A stretch of 10,000 nucleotides of DNA from Kiritimatiellota bacterium. GTDB lineage: Bacteria; Verrucomicrobiota; Kiritimatiellia; JAAZAB01. A program made the position numbers and the translations under genes. The stretch's first letter is position 1. Each line of letters opens with the position of its first letter. This document shows, one piece after another, positions 1-5,396 of the stretch. The stretch lies in NCBI GenBank assembly GCA_008636095.1, contig VSJD01000004.1, positions 1 to 10,000 of the forward strand. The letters are read 5' to 3'. A model generated the notes under the pieces. It saw nothing but the letters and a program-made list of their open reading frames with translations. It was not told the DNA's origin and searched no databases.

Positions 1-869
1 AAGGCTTCCTCCTTCGCTGAAGCTACGGAGGACAGGCCGCCGGACAAGTTGCCGCGTCTTAAGTGAATAACGGCCGCATCAAGTAATTTTGCGGTCGGGA
101 TGTTAAGAATGACGATGGCCTCACTGGCCGAGCTCGAACAGGCTACATTGCTTTCGGTCATCAGATTGCCGCACAAGTCTTCGACCAAGACCGTGCCATT
201 GGTATCCAGCAAATCAACGTAGAGCGATGAATTGCCGGTATCCAAATAATGAACGGCATATCGCAGATTGTTGGTCAATATTGTCCGGTCAAGGTCAATG
301 GATAGGCTACCTACGTCCAGAGGTTCCTCGGACTCTACATACCACGCCGATACTCCATTACTCCCACACCCCCATACTCCGTTACTCCCATACTCCATTG
401 CCATCCATTCTCCGCCATTTTTGTAAGCTCCGAGGAGCCAGTCAGGATGCGCATAATCATATTGATCCCCCGTCGTGAACTGCGGCGCGCCCCATTGAAT
501 ATAGGCCCGGCTGACGGGAATTGCATCCACATCATCGTTGAATTGATCGCGATCCGTGTCGGGCGCAAATGGATCGGTCAATTGGGCAGATTCCCGCAGG
601 TTGCTGAGCTGATCGCCGTCGTAATTCAAGTAGGCGTCGGCAGGATTGGTGGAATTCAGGCCAAAGAACAGTTCATAGGCATCCGTCATACCGTCGGAAT
701 CAGTATCCGATTCCGATGCGCGGTCAAAATCGGTCGCGCTAAACAAGGCCAAAGCGGATGCGAGGAGCAGTGGAATGCCATACAGGAGGGGTTGCCGCAC
801 GGCGCCGTCCTTGCCTCGAAGGATTACGGGGAAACGGCCGCCCCACCATGTCGGTCGTATAAATTTCAT
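1..869 (-). CDS. Secreted protein with Asp-rich calcium-binding repeats (N-terminal part, cut by window edge)
   Basis: An open frame of 289 codons reads from an ATG at 869 to the left edge without a stop, so the C-terminus lies outside the window. A good Shine-Dalgarno (CGAGGTG) sits about 7 bases before the ATG. The first 45 residues have a basic stretch followed by a hydrophobic core (LLYGIPLLLASALALFSA, about residues 28-45), which looks like a signal peptide with a long n-region. Three Asp-rich loops follow: DTDSDGMTDAYE (55-66), NYDGDQLSNLRE (82-93) and DTDRDQFNDDVD (104-115). They resemble thrombospondin type 3 or EF-hand-like calcium loops of exported proteins. Residues about 120-275 (AYIQWGAPQFTTGDQYDY, then a beta-rich stretch) are not a domain I recognise. 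Two repeat elements lie inside the frame, at 349-396 and 7-32. The role is unknown; a cell-surface or exported protein is inferred from the signal peptide and loops. Confidence 0.82.
   Translation of the reverse strand, partial: MKFIRPTWWGGRFPVILRGKDGAVRQPLLYGIPLLLASALALFSATDFDRASESDTDSDGMTDAYELFFGLNSTNPADAYLNYDGDQLSNLRESAQLTDPFAPDTDRDQFNDDVDAIPVSRAYIQWGAPQFTTGDQYDYAHPDWLLGAYKNGGEWMAMEYGSNGVWGCGSNGVSAWYVESEEPLDVGSLSIDLDRTILTNNLRYAVHYLDTGNSSLYVDLLDTNGTVLVEDLCGNLMTESNVACSSSASEAIVILNIPTAKLLDAAVIHLRRGNLSGGLSSVASAKEEA
7..32. repeat. Hairpin repeat inside the coding frame (family also at 9821-9848)
   Basis: On the minus strand it reads TCCTCC, then GTAGCTTCAGCGAA, then GGAGGA: a 6-bp stem with a 14-nt centre. 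The centre (GTAGCTTC-AGCGAA) and the preceding CCTG match the palindrome at 9821-9848, while the stem bases differ in a compensated way (TCCTCC/GGAGGA against TCCGCC/GGCGGA). It lies in the open frame of the left-edge protein and encodes about SSVASAKEE. Stem covariation with a conserved centre is what a mobile or structured repeat family would show. Confidence 0.6.
349..396 (-). repeat. Six-unit octanucleotide tandem repeat inside a coding region
   Basis: Read on the minus strand this is six consecutive 8-bp units: GGAGTATG, GGAGTAAC, GGAGTATG, GGGGTGTG, GGAGTAAT, GGAGTATC (consensus GGAGTATG). Because 3 x 8 = 24, the encoded peptide repeats every 8 residues: EYGSNGVW then GCGSNGVS. The array is exactly 48 bp, or 16 codons, so the host frame is kept. 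Slipped-strand expansion in steps of three units would preserve the frame. Confidence 0.85.
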
Positions 870-962
870 ATCAGCACCTCGTTAACCGGGCGGGGTTGAC
901 TGAACGAGTCTGGCCAATGGAAAAACGGCTTGACTATCGGGAAGCCAAGGCCGATCAAGATC

Positions 963-1053
963 GGCTGACGGCTGACGGCTGACGGCTGACGGCTGACGGC
1001 TGACGACTGACGACTGACAACTGACGACTGACGACTGACAACTGACGACTGAC
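963..1053. repeat. 13-copy heptanucleotide tandem array (GRCTGAC)
   Basis: Thirteen contiguous 7-bp units: six GGCTGAC, two GACTGAC, AACTGAC, two GACTGAC, AACTGAC, GACTGAC. Only the first two bases vary; CTGAC is fixed in every unit. The GGCTGAC block is homogeneous while the other half mixes GACTGAC and AACTGAC, which suggests local expansion of one unit. It resembles the heptameric short tandem repeats reported in intergenic regions of cyanobacteria and some other bacteria. It is not CRISPR, since there are no spacers. Confidence 0.93.
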
Positions 1054-1200
1054 GGATGGCAGACGATTACGGAGGCTGGGAAAACCGCTCGGCATGGATC
1101 GGGTGATGGTCATTGAGATAGTCATTCTGTGCATCCAACCTGTTTTTTCAAAACAACAAAAAAAGATTCTGATAAAGCTGGATCGTATTGTCAATCCTTT

Positions 1201-1229
1201 TTTACATAATAAAATTGTCATACTAAAAA
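1201..1229 (+). promoter_or_regulatory. Possible metG promoter (TTTACA - 17 bp - TAAAAA)
   Basis: In the AT-rich leader, TTTACA at 1201-1206 is followed after 17 bases by TAAAAA at 1224-1229. These boxes differ from the sigma-70 consensus at one and two positions. The spacing is right and the start would fall about 50-55 bases before the metG ATG. Such AT-rich DNA yields chance matches, so this is tentative. Confidence 0.3.
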
Positions 1230-1289
1230 TCGCCAGGGTTGATTTCATCGGCGGCAATCGGTATAGTTGCTTTCCACAAACGAGGAACC

Positions 1290-3224
1290 ATGCAAAACAA
1301 GAAATTCTATGTCACGACACCGATCTATTACGTCAACGCCGCGCCCCATATCGGGCACGCCTACACCACCATCCTGGCCGACGTCCTGGCGCGCTATCAT
1401 CGTCTGCGCGGGGTTCCCACCTTCTTCCTGACCGGCACCGATGAGCACGGCCAGAAAGTCCAGCGTGCGGCCGAAAAAGGCGCCATGACCCCCCAGCAAC
1501 AGGCGGATCAGACCGTGGGGCGTTTCCAGGCGCTGTGGAAAAAACTCGACATTACACATGATGACTTCATCCGCACCACGGAAACTCGGCACGTGCGCGT
1601 TGTTCAACAAATTCTCCAGACGCTATTCGACCATGGCGAGATTTACCGCGCGGAATACGACGGCGGCTACTGCGTGCCCTGCGAGCGGTTTTATACCGGG
1701 CGGGAACTGGAGGCGGGTACCTGCCGGGAATGTGGCCGCGCGTTGGAACCCATCCGGGAATCAAACTATTTCTTCCGCATGAGCGCCTACCAGGCGTGGC
1801 TGATTGATTATATTCACGAACATCCCAAGTTTATTCAGCCGGATTTCCGGCGCAATGAAACCCTGGGATTCCTCCAGCAACCCCTGAACGACCTTTGCAT
1901 CTCCCGACCCAAGAGCCGGTTGAGCTGGGGAATTGAACTCCCGTTCGACCATGATTTTGTGACCTATGTCTGGTTCGATGCCCTCGTCAACTACATCAGT
2001 GCCATCGGTTACCTGGCCGACGACCAGCGGTTTCAGCGCTGGTGGCCGGCGTCTTATCACCTGATCGGCAAGGATATCCTGACCACTCACACGGTGTACT
2101 GGCCGACGATGCTTAAGGCCATGAATTTGCCCATGCCGGAAACGATTTTTGCCCATGGCTGGTGGCTTGTCGGCGACAGCAAGATGAGCAAATCGGCCGG
2201 TAATGTCGTTAATCCCATTGAGCTGGCCGATCGTTACGGCGTGGATGCCTTCCGTTATTTCCTGATGTCCGAAATGACGTTAGGCCAGGATTGCAATTTT
2301 TCGGAAGAAGCTTTCATTCGCCGCTACAACGCCGACCTGGCCAATGATTTAGGCAACCTGCTGAGCCGCGTCATGAAGCTGGTGACCAGTCATTGCGGCG
2401 GCAAGATTCCGGCCGCCACGGCGGAAATCGTAGGTGCCGACGAACAGCAGTTGCGCCAAGCCGTTTTGAACGCCGCCACGCGCATGGAAGAATGCCTGGA
2501 CCAGATGCGGCTGGATTTGGGATTGACGGCGGTGGCCTCCGCCGTTAGGGAGGCCAATCGCTATCTGGAAAAGCGCCAGCCCTGGACGCTGGCCAAGCAG
2601 GCGGAGCATGGCGCGCTCAATACCGTGCTGTACCACGCGGTGGAAACATTGCGGATCGTGAGCGGCCTGCTTTATCCGGTCATGCCCACTAAAATGCGGG
2701 AACTGCGCCAGGTTTTGGGGCTAAGCGCGACGGAACCTTCCTTAGACCAGCTGAAGATCTGGGGCAAGACTGTGCCGGGTACGCCGGTAGGCGCCATGGT
2801 GTCATTATTTCCGCGTATTCAGGCCGGCGCCCCGACCCAGGCAACGACAGCAACCGGCCAACCGGCGGCACTCCCGCAGGCAACGCCGCCCACGGGCGTG
2901 ACCCTTGTGGAATATGCGGACTTTGCCAAGATCAGCCTGCGTACGGCCACCGTGTTGGCGGCGGAAAAAATTGAAGGCACCGACAAACTCCTGCGCCTGC
3001 AGGTTCAATGCGGCGAAGAAAAGCGTCAGATCGTGGCCGGCATCGCGCTCTATTACAAACCGGAAGAGCTGGTCGACAAAACGGTCGTAGTCGTGGCCAA
3101 CTTGAAACCGGCTAAAATCCGGGGTGTTGAATCCCAAGGCATGCTATTGGCCGCGTCTGCCGAGAACCAATTACGGCTGATTACGGTGGATGGTGTTCTG
3201 CCGTCCGGCGCCGTGGTGAAATGA
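1290..3224 (+). CDS. metG: Methionyl-tRNA synthetase with C-terminal tRNA-binding domain
   Basis: It charges tRNA(Met) with methionine in the cytoplasm and is a class I aminoacyl-tRNA synthetase of 644 residues. The first segment has the PIYYVNAAPHIGHAY signature with HIGH at residues 20-23. The connective domain carries one zinc knuckle, CVPC (128-131) and CREC (145-148). KMSKS is at 298-302, within GDSKMSKSAGN. An anticodon-binding helical domain follows, then a Pro/Thr/Ala-rich linker near residue 515-535. The C-terminal ~105 residues form an EMAP-II/Trbp111-type tRNA-binding OB fold (YADFAKISLRTATVLAAEKI; NLKPAKIRGVESQGMLLAA). In many bacteria this domain dimerises the enzyme. I chose the ATG at 1290, preceded by CGAGGA, because the family starts a few residues before F-Y-V-T-T-P; the upstream in-frame start at 1239 adds 17 unrelated residues. 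All key motifs are intact. The gene ends two bases from the stop of the convergent gene. Confidence 0.98.
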   Translation: MQNKKFYVTTPIYYVNAAPHIGHAYTTILADVLARYHRLRGVPTFFLTGTDEHGQKVQRAAEKGAMTPQQQADQTVGRFQALWKKLDITHDDFIRTTETRHVRVVQQILQTLFDHGEIYRAEYDGGYCVPCERFYTGRELEAGTCRECGRALEPIRESNYFFRMSAYQAWLIDYIHEHPKFIQPDFRRNETLGFLQQPLNDLCISRPKSRLSWGIELPFDHDFVTYVWFDALVNYISAIGYLADDQRFQRWWPASYHLIGKDILTTHTVYWPTMLKAMNLPMPETIFAHGWWLVGDSKMSKSAGNVVNPIELADRYGVDAFRYFLMSEMTLGQDCNFSEEAFIRRYNADLANDLGNLLSRVMKLVTSHCGGKIPAATAEIVGADEQQLRQAVLNAATRMEECLDQMRLDLGLTAVASAVREANRYLEKRQPWTLAKQAEHGALNTVLYHAVETLRIVSGLLYPVMPTKMRELRQVLGLSATEPSLDQLKIWGKTVPGTPVGAMVSLFPRIQAGAPTQATTATGQPAALPQATPPTGVTLVEYADFAKISLRTATVLAAEKIEGTDKLLRLQVQCGEEKRQIVAGIALYYKPEELVDKTVVVVANLKPAKIRGVESQGMLLAASAENQLRLITVDGVLPSGAVVK

Positions 3225-3226
3225 AG

Positions 3227-4321
3227 TTAGACGACCAGGTCCACGCCAAACGTTTTACCTGTCGGCGTGATGGTTGCAACACCCTTGCAAGCCGCTTCCA
3301 CCGGGCACGCAAGAATCGAATAGTCGTATGTGACCTGGCCCCGCGCCGCCAACCACCGATACGTCGGTAGGCCCTGAAAGCGGCCACGCTCCACGGCTTT
3401 GCGTAGACCTACCGGGAATGGACTGTTGCTGAATTCCATGCCGCGGGTCAGCGACTTGCCGTTCCAGGGCGGTGCCTTTCGGTCGCGGTTTTCCTCCCAG
3501 ATACCGAGCCATGGGAAATCCGCGCGACGCCAGACATAGGCCACCATCAGTCCAAACCGTGAATTCAAAGCGCTGAACCAGGCATGTTTCTGTTTTGGGT
3601 TCATCAGATTGGCCGTAAAGTCTCCGTATTTTTCCCGGCCGACGAACCGTAAATCCACTTTCTTTTTTACGCCCGGGCCGAAAGGCCAGGTGAAGGGCGT
3701 GTCCGGTTTCAGGCGTTGCCGCCGGCCGAACGGACCCGGAAAAGTGTGTCCCTTCGTGGCCGACATATCAAAGATCGTCTCTGAGGGTTCCACGAACGGC
3801 GGACCAAAAGTCACATGCTGACACATCGTGAACGGGACATCACGCCGCGCCAGATTCACAACTACCTCGCGAATACGTACGATTGCCGAGCCCGCCTCGA
3901 GCGTTACGGTCCGCACAAATCGCATCTGTGCGATCGGTAGAATACAGCCATACTGGAAGACCAAACGCCGCGTCGTAACCTTGCGTTTCAGAACCCGCCA
4001 GCGCGCCACGGGCGCCTCGCCGTGACACCCTAATCCGGCTTTGGCTTCCTCCGGCGATGGGTCGCCAAACGCGCCCAGGCACAGGTTATGGCCTGCAATG
4101 CAGGCTAACAACTGGGCGCCATACCGCTTGGCATCCCGCGGCCGATAGGCGCCGGGTTCGATGGACTTCCAGATCGGGATCCAGAAAGGATTGACCTTTT
4201 GACGACCTTGCACCCGTAATCCGGCGATATTTCCGCCGCCGGCCATCAGGAACAGCGCCAGCTTGTTATTGCTCAATTCCCATCCTTGCCGACCGTGCAT
4301 GGTTTTGGAAACAATCTGCAT
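3227..4321 (-). CDS. Galactose-mutarotase-like protein (aldose 1-epimerase superfamily, function unknown)
   Basis: A 364-residue protein with no signal peptide, started by an ATG behind a strong GGAGGGGG site. The opening (GWELSNNKLALFLMAGGGNIAGL) and the alternating beta pattern fit the carbohydrate-binding beta-sandwich of the galactose mutarotase-like superfamily. Three conserved-looking places lie at spacings close to the catalytic residues of aldose 1-epimerases: H100 in CHGEAP, H169 in MCQHVTFGPPF and E296 in GMEFSNSPFP. Matching these to the known His/His/Glu set is my inference from position, not an alignment. The protein is likely cytoplasmic and may bind or epimerise a sugar or sugar acid. 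It is the last gene of a same-strand group with a CBM9-like protein (185-bp gap) and a polyol dehydrogenase-like enzyme. It might instead be a DUF4432-type protein or a non-catalytic sugar sensor. Confidence 0.7.
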   Translation of the reverse strand: MQIVSKTMHGRQGWELSNNKLALFLMAGGGNIAGLRVQGRQKVNPFWIPIWKSIEPGAYRPRDAKRYGAQLLACIAGHNLCLGAFGDPSPEEAKAGLGCHGEAPVARWRVLKRKVTTRRLVFQYGCILPIAQMRFVRTVTLEAGSAIVRIREVVVNLARRDVPFTMCQHVTFGPPFVEPSETIFDMSATKGHTFPGPFGRRQRLKPDTPFTWPFGPGVKKKVDLRFVGREKYGDFTANLMNPKQKHAWFSALNSRFGLMVAYVWRRADFPWLGIWEENRDRKAPPWNGKSLTRGMEFSNSPFPVGLRKAVERGRFQGLPTYRWLAARGQVTYDYSILACPVEAACKGVATITPTGKTFGVDLVV

Positions 4322-4371
4322 TCGCCCCCTCCTATGATGTTAGAATTAAGGACTCAAGTTAGGCCTTCGGC

Positions 4372-4476
4372 AACTTTGACAAAATGATTAGCCACAAAAA
4401 TGCACAGATTCACAAACATGATAAATTAACGCACTTTTTTGTGCTTTTGGTGCATCTTTGTGGCATCTTTGAAATT
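4372..4476. repeat. Palindromic dispersed element, copy 1 (about 105 bp)
   Basis: It matches 9371-9467 nearly base for base: AACTTTGAYAAAATGATTA, GCCACAAAAATGCACA, then ATTCACAAACATGATAAATT and a T-run. Inverted arms are GCCACAAAAATGCA (4391-4404) and TGCATCTTTGTGGC (4451-4464), with one mismatch. Relative to copy 2 it has one deleted A in the left arm region and a 9-bp insertion next to the right arm. The ends carry AACTTTGA and the near-copy ATCTTTGA in direct orientation. It lies between the CBM9-like and mutarotase-like genes. No coding capacity is seen; a MITE-like or REP-like element is the likely class. Confidence 0.85.
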
Positions 4477-4491
4477 TTCTATACATTCGAA

Positions 4492-4517
4492 TCAGTCCTT
4501 CGGTAACTATGGACTGA
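4492..4517 (-). terminator. Weak hairpin at the 3' end of the CBM9-like gene
   Basis: TCAGTCC at 4492-4498 pairs perfectly with GGACTGA at 4511-4517 across a 12-nt loop, overlapping the stop codon of the minus-strand gene. No U-run follows in the direction of transcription (the next bases are TTCGAATG), so an intrinsic terminator is not convincing. It may only stabilise the 3' end. Confidence 0.25.
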
Positions 4518-5283
4518 ACCTAATCGGGGCAAAGTATTGCGGCACATGAAAATTAAATTCCGCCCCCAAGGGCGCCCAGGAGACCCAGTGCGGATGGGAC
4601 GTTTTATCCGCGCATTTGTAAAAATTAGCGCGCCAGACCTGGCCGGGAATCGGCCCCAAGGGACCGACATAGCGTTCAAAAATCGTAAATGGAATAAAAT
4701 ACTCGATGCGCCATTCCGTGTCCGCTTCGATTTCCGGGTCCACGACCTGCGGCAGGGAATGATAGATCTTCACTTGGCGTCCAAGCTCCCACGGTACGGG
4801 ATCATATTTCTGTTTGACGGACGGGTCAGGCCGCGTGCAATAATAGAGCAGCAACGTGCCGCCGCAGTTGATTTCAAAATTGAAATAACCGTGACCGGGC
4901 TTGGGCTCCACAAAAAATTCAACGCAACTGTCCGTGCAGACGCTGGCTTGGTACTGGGTCTGCACACAGCGGATATATTTATCAAAAACCCGAAAAAATA
5001 CAAATAGGCCATCGTCTTGATAAACCGCCTTGGCCTCCACGCGCGGGTGGCGGGACTTGCTCTGGGTCAGAAAATTGGTGAGTGCAATGACGTTGGCCGG
5101 ACGCCACGGGGACTCATCCCATAGGCCTTTCAGACTCGGACGCTGGGTGGCTTTGTTAATGACGTATTCCATTTGAACCTCCTTGTTTTCAATGCAGTAG
5201 GCAGAATTAATAGATGCAATAATGACTAAGAGTGCAACGACTTTGGCCGGACGCCGGATGGCTTTGGCAATGGCGTATTCCAT
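4507..5283 (-). CDS. CBM9-like carbohydrate-binding protein with duplicated N-terminal coding segment
   Basis: From the ATG at 5283 the product has 258 residues. About residue 38 onward is a CBM9-like/DOMON-type beta-sandwich: ATQRPSLKGLWDESPWRPA at the start, AKAVYQDDGLFVFFRVFDKY in the middle, then DSCVEFFVEPKPGHGYFNFE and NCGGTLLLYY. This family binds sugars and often accompanies glycan-using genes. Two starts are possible, each with a strong Shine-Dalgarno: 5283 (GAGGAGGTTCCAATG) and 5172 (AAGGAGGTTCAAATG, 221 residues). The 5172 start gives the usual domain boundary. The 5283 start adds 37 residues with RRPAK followed by VVALLVIIASINSAYC, a plausible signal peptide. The two regions are duplicates of each other. 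Whether the protein is exported, cytoplasmic or both is therefore open. The gene lies between the oxidoreductase and the mutarotase-like gene on the same strand. Confidence 0.78.
   Translation of the reverse strand: MEYAIAKAIRRPAKVVALLVIIASINSAYCIENKEVQMEYVINKATQRPSLKGLWDESPWRPANVIALTNFLTQSKSRHPRVEAKAVYQDDGLFVFFRVFDKYIRCVQTQYQASVCTDSCVEFFVEPKPGHGYFNFEINCGGTLLLYYCTRPDPSVKQKYDPVPWELGRQVKIYHSLPQVVDPEIEADTEWRIEYFIPFTIFERYVGPLGPIPGQVWRANFYKCADKTSHPHWVSWAPLGAEFNFHVPQYFAPIRFSP
5080..5197 (-). repeat. Tandem duplication of ribosome site, start codon and N-terminal codons: downstream copy
   Basis: On the minus strand this copy runs from CTGCATTGAAAACAAGGAGG through the ATG at 5172 to GCCAACGTCATTGCACTC. 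It aligns with 5230-5308 at 69 of 79 positions by my count. It contains 39 extra bases (SLKGLWDESPWRP) bounded by CGTCCG on both sides. This copy continues into the body of the CBM9 domain, so it is the ancestral-looking one. Confidence 0.85.
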
Positions 5284-5308
5284 TGGAACCTCCTCGTTTT
5301 TAATGCAG
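5230..5308 (-). repeat. Tandem duplication of ribosome site, start codon and N-terminal codons: upstream copy
   Basis: This copy runs from CTGCATTAAAAACGAGGAGG through the ATG at 5283 to GCCAAAGTCGTTGCACTC on the minus strand. It lacks the 39 bases between the CGTCCG repeats that the other copy has, as expected from deletion by slippage between direct repeats. Its codons now read MEYAIAKAIRRPAKVVAL and pass into a hydrophobic run. The ATG-to-ATG distance is 111 bp, so both starts share one frame. Confidence 0.85.
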
Positions 5309-5310
5309 AC

Positions 5311-5330
5311 GCCGCGTGAGGTCACGCGGC
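5311..5330. repeat. Perfect 9-bp-arm palindrome upstream of the CBM9-like gene
   Basis: GCCGCGTGA at 5311-5319 and TCACGCGGC at 5322-5330 are perfect inverted arms around a 2-bp centre. The element sits about 28 bases upstream of the ATG at 5283, within the 113-bp gap to the oxidoreductase gene. It could be an operator or a small dispersed hairpin repeat; the second is suggested by the many other hairpins here. No second copy is in the window. Confidence 0.7.
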
Positions 5331-5396
5331 CTACAGTTCCCCCTTGTTTTTGAGGGTCGTTGTACCCCGCCGGGCAATTATTTCACAGCTTTTGAG

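Larger units (their letters stand above)
870..1289. other. Intergenic region between the divergent exported-protein gene and metG
   Basis: No credible coding frame is seen in these 420 bases. They contain a short palindrome at 951-964 (CCGATC, AA, GATCGG) directly abutting a heptanucleotide tandem array (963-1053). An AT-rich stretch at about 1140-1232 probably carries the metG promoter. The two flanking genes are transcribed away from each other, so promoters for both should lie here. No clear promoter for the minus-strand gene was found. Confidence 0.6.

Noticed and set aside
447..899. A 150-codon plus-strand frame opposite the left-edge exported protein
   Set aside because: The minus-strand frame has a signal peptide, calcium-loop motifs and a Shine-Dalgarno site. 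The plus frame has none and no family resemblance.
963..1053. CRISPR array
   Set aside because: Units are 7 bp, contiguous and spacer-free, and no cas gene is present.
955..1257. A 100-codon minus-strand frame with a repeating VVSRQLS/AVSRQPS peptide
   Set aside because: The repeat peptide is just the translation of the heptanucleotide array, and there is no start signal or domain.
4480..4500. TTCGAATC resembling a tRNA T-loop
   Set aside because: No acceptor, D-arm or anticodon stem can be assembled around it on either strand.
5284..5325. Alternative GTG start at 5325 for the CBM9-like gene
   Set aside because: The GTG lies inside a palindrome without a ribosome site, while the ATG codons at 5283 and 5172 each have a strong one.
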